Positions 12,811 through 12,816 of a stretch of DNA of 12,816 bases are shown here, piece after piece (within the stretch, counting starts at the first letter, position 1; each line of letters opens with the position of its first letter). The stretch comes from VHBM01 sp052386635 (GTDB lineage Archaea; Thermoproteota; Nitrososphaeria; Nitrososphaerales; Nitrosopumilaceae): contig JBQTJY010000064.1 in NCBI GenBank assembly GCA_052386635.1, positions 1-12,816 on the forward strand. Reading direction: 5' to 3'. The notes beneath the pieces were generated by a model. It was not told where the DNA came from. It saw only the letters and a list, made by a program, of their open reading frames with translations, and made no database searches. A program made the position numbers and the translations under genes.

Positions 12811-12816
12811 TGGTTA

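Noticed and set aside
1..12816. Defence island, CRISPR array, prophage or insertion sequence
   Set aside because: No spaced direct repeats, terminal inverted repeats, transposase, integrase or cas-like proteins; composition and gene packing look uniform throughout.

Overview
The window looks like chromosomal DNA of a low-GC ammonia-oxidising archaeon, phylum Nitrososphaerota (Thaumarchaeota), probably near Nitrosopumilus, Nitrosarchaeum or Nitrosotenuis. This placement rests on archaeal information-processing genes (CDC48 ATPase, aEF1B, Pth2, archaeal-type TruD), an archaeal-lipid geranylgeranyl reductase, TATA-box promoters and very tight packing. I see no tRNA, rRNA, CRISPR, transposase, integrase or phage gene. 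No stretch over 300 bases lacks a gene.

Layout. (1) 1-2322, minus strand: geranylgeranyl reductase, a 59-aa zinc-ribbon protein, aEF1B, and the N-terminal part of CDC48, which runs off the left edge. The reductase is cut by one in-frame TAA at 1372-1374, and its conserved-looking C-terminus continues in the same frame to 1156. (2) 2390-6364, plus strand: Pth2, a membrane-anchored beta-propeller, TruD (GTGA overlap with the propeller gene), MsrA and a stand-alone Lrp/AsnC effector-binding domain. This region covers tRNA recycling and modification plus protein repair. (3) 6361-8605, both strands: small, mostly lineage-specific proteins. They include two small membrane proteins, a multi-pass membrane protein, a putative divergent GIY-YIG-like protein, a short helical protein and two tiny Cys-rich proteins. 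(4) 8660-10017: a zinc alcohol dehydrogenase on the minus strand, and one or two further Cys-rich mini-genes on the plus strand. (5) 10096-12780: a large thioredoxin-fold/DUF255 protein on the plus strand, then two unrecognised genes on the minus strand.

Expression logic. Many first genes carry an A/T-rich TATA-like box centred about 23-28 bases before the start codon, which predicts leaderless mRNAs. A clear Shine-Dalgarno sequence appears mainly before an internal operon gene (cdc48). This spacing helps choose several starts (GTG 8605, GTG 6680, ATG 1128) and supports several mini-genes.

Most notable points: the nonsense codon in the reductase gene; four or five Cys-rich proteins under 60 aa that are easily missed in annotation; a possible minimal GIY-YIG-like protein; and an extracytoplasmic propeller translationally coupled to TruD. 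I found no clear defence island or mobile system.
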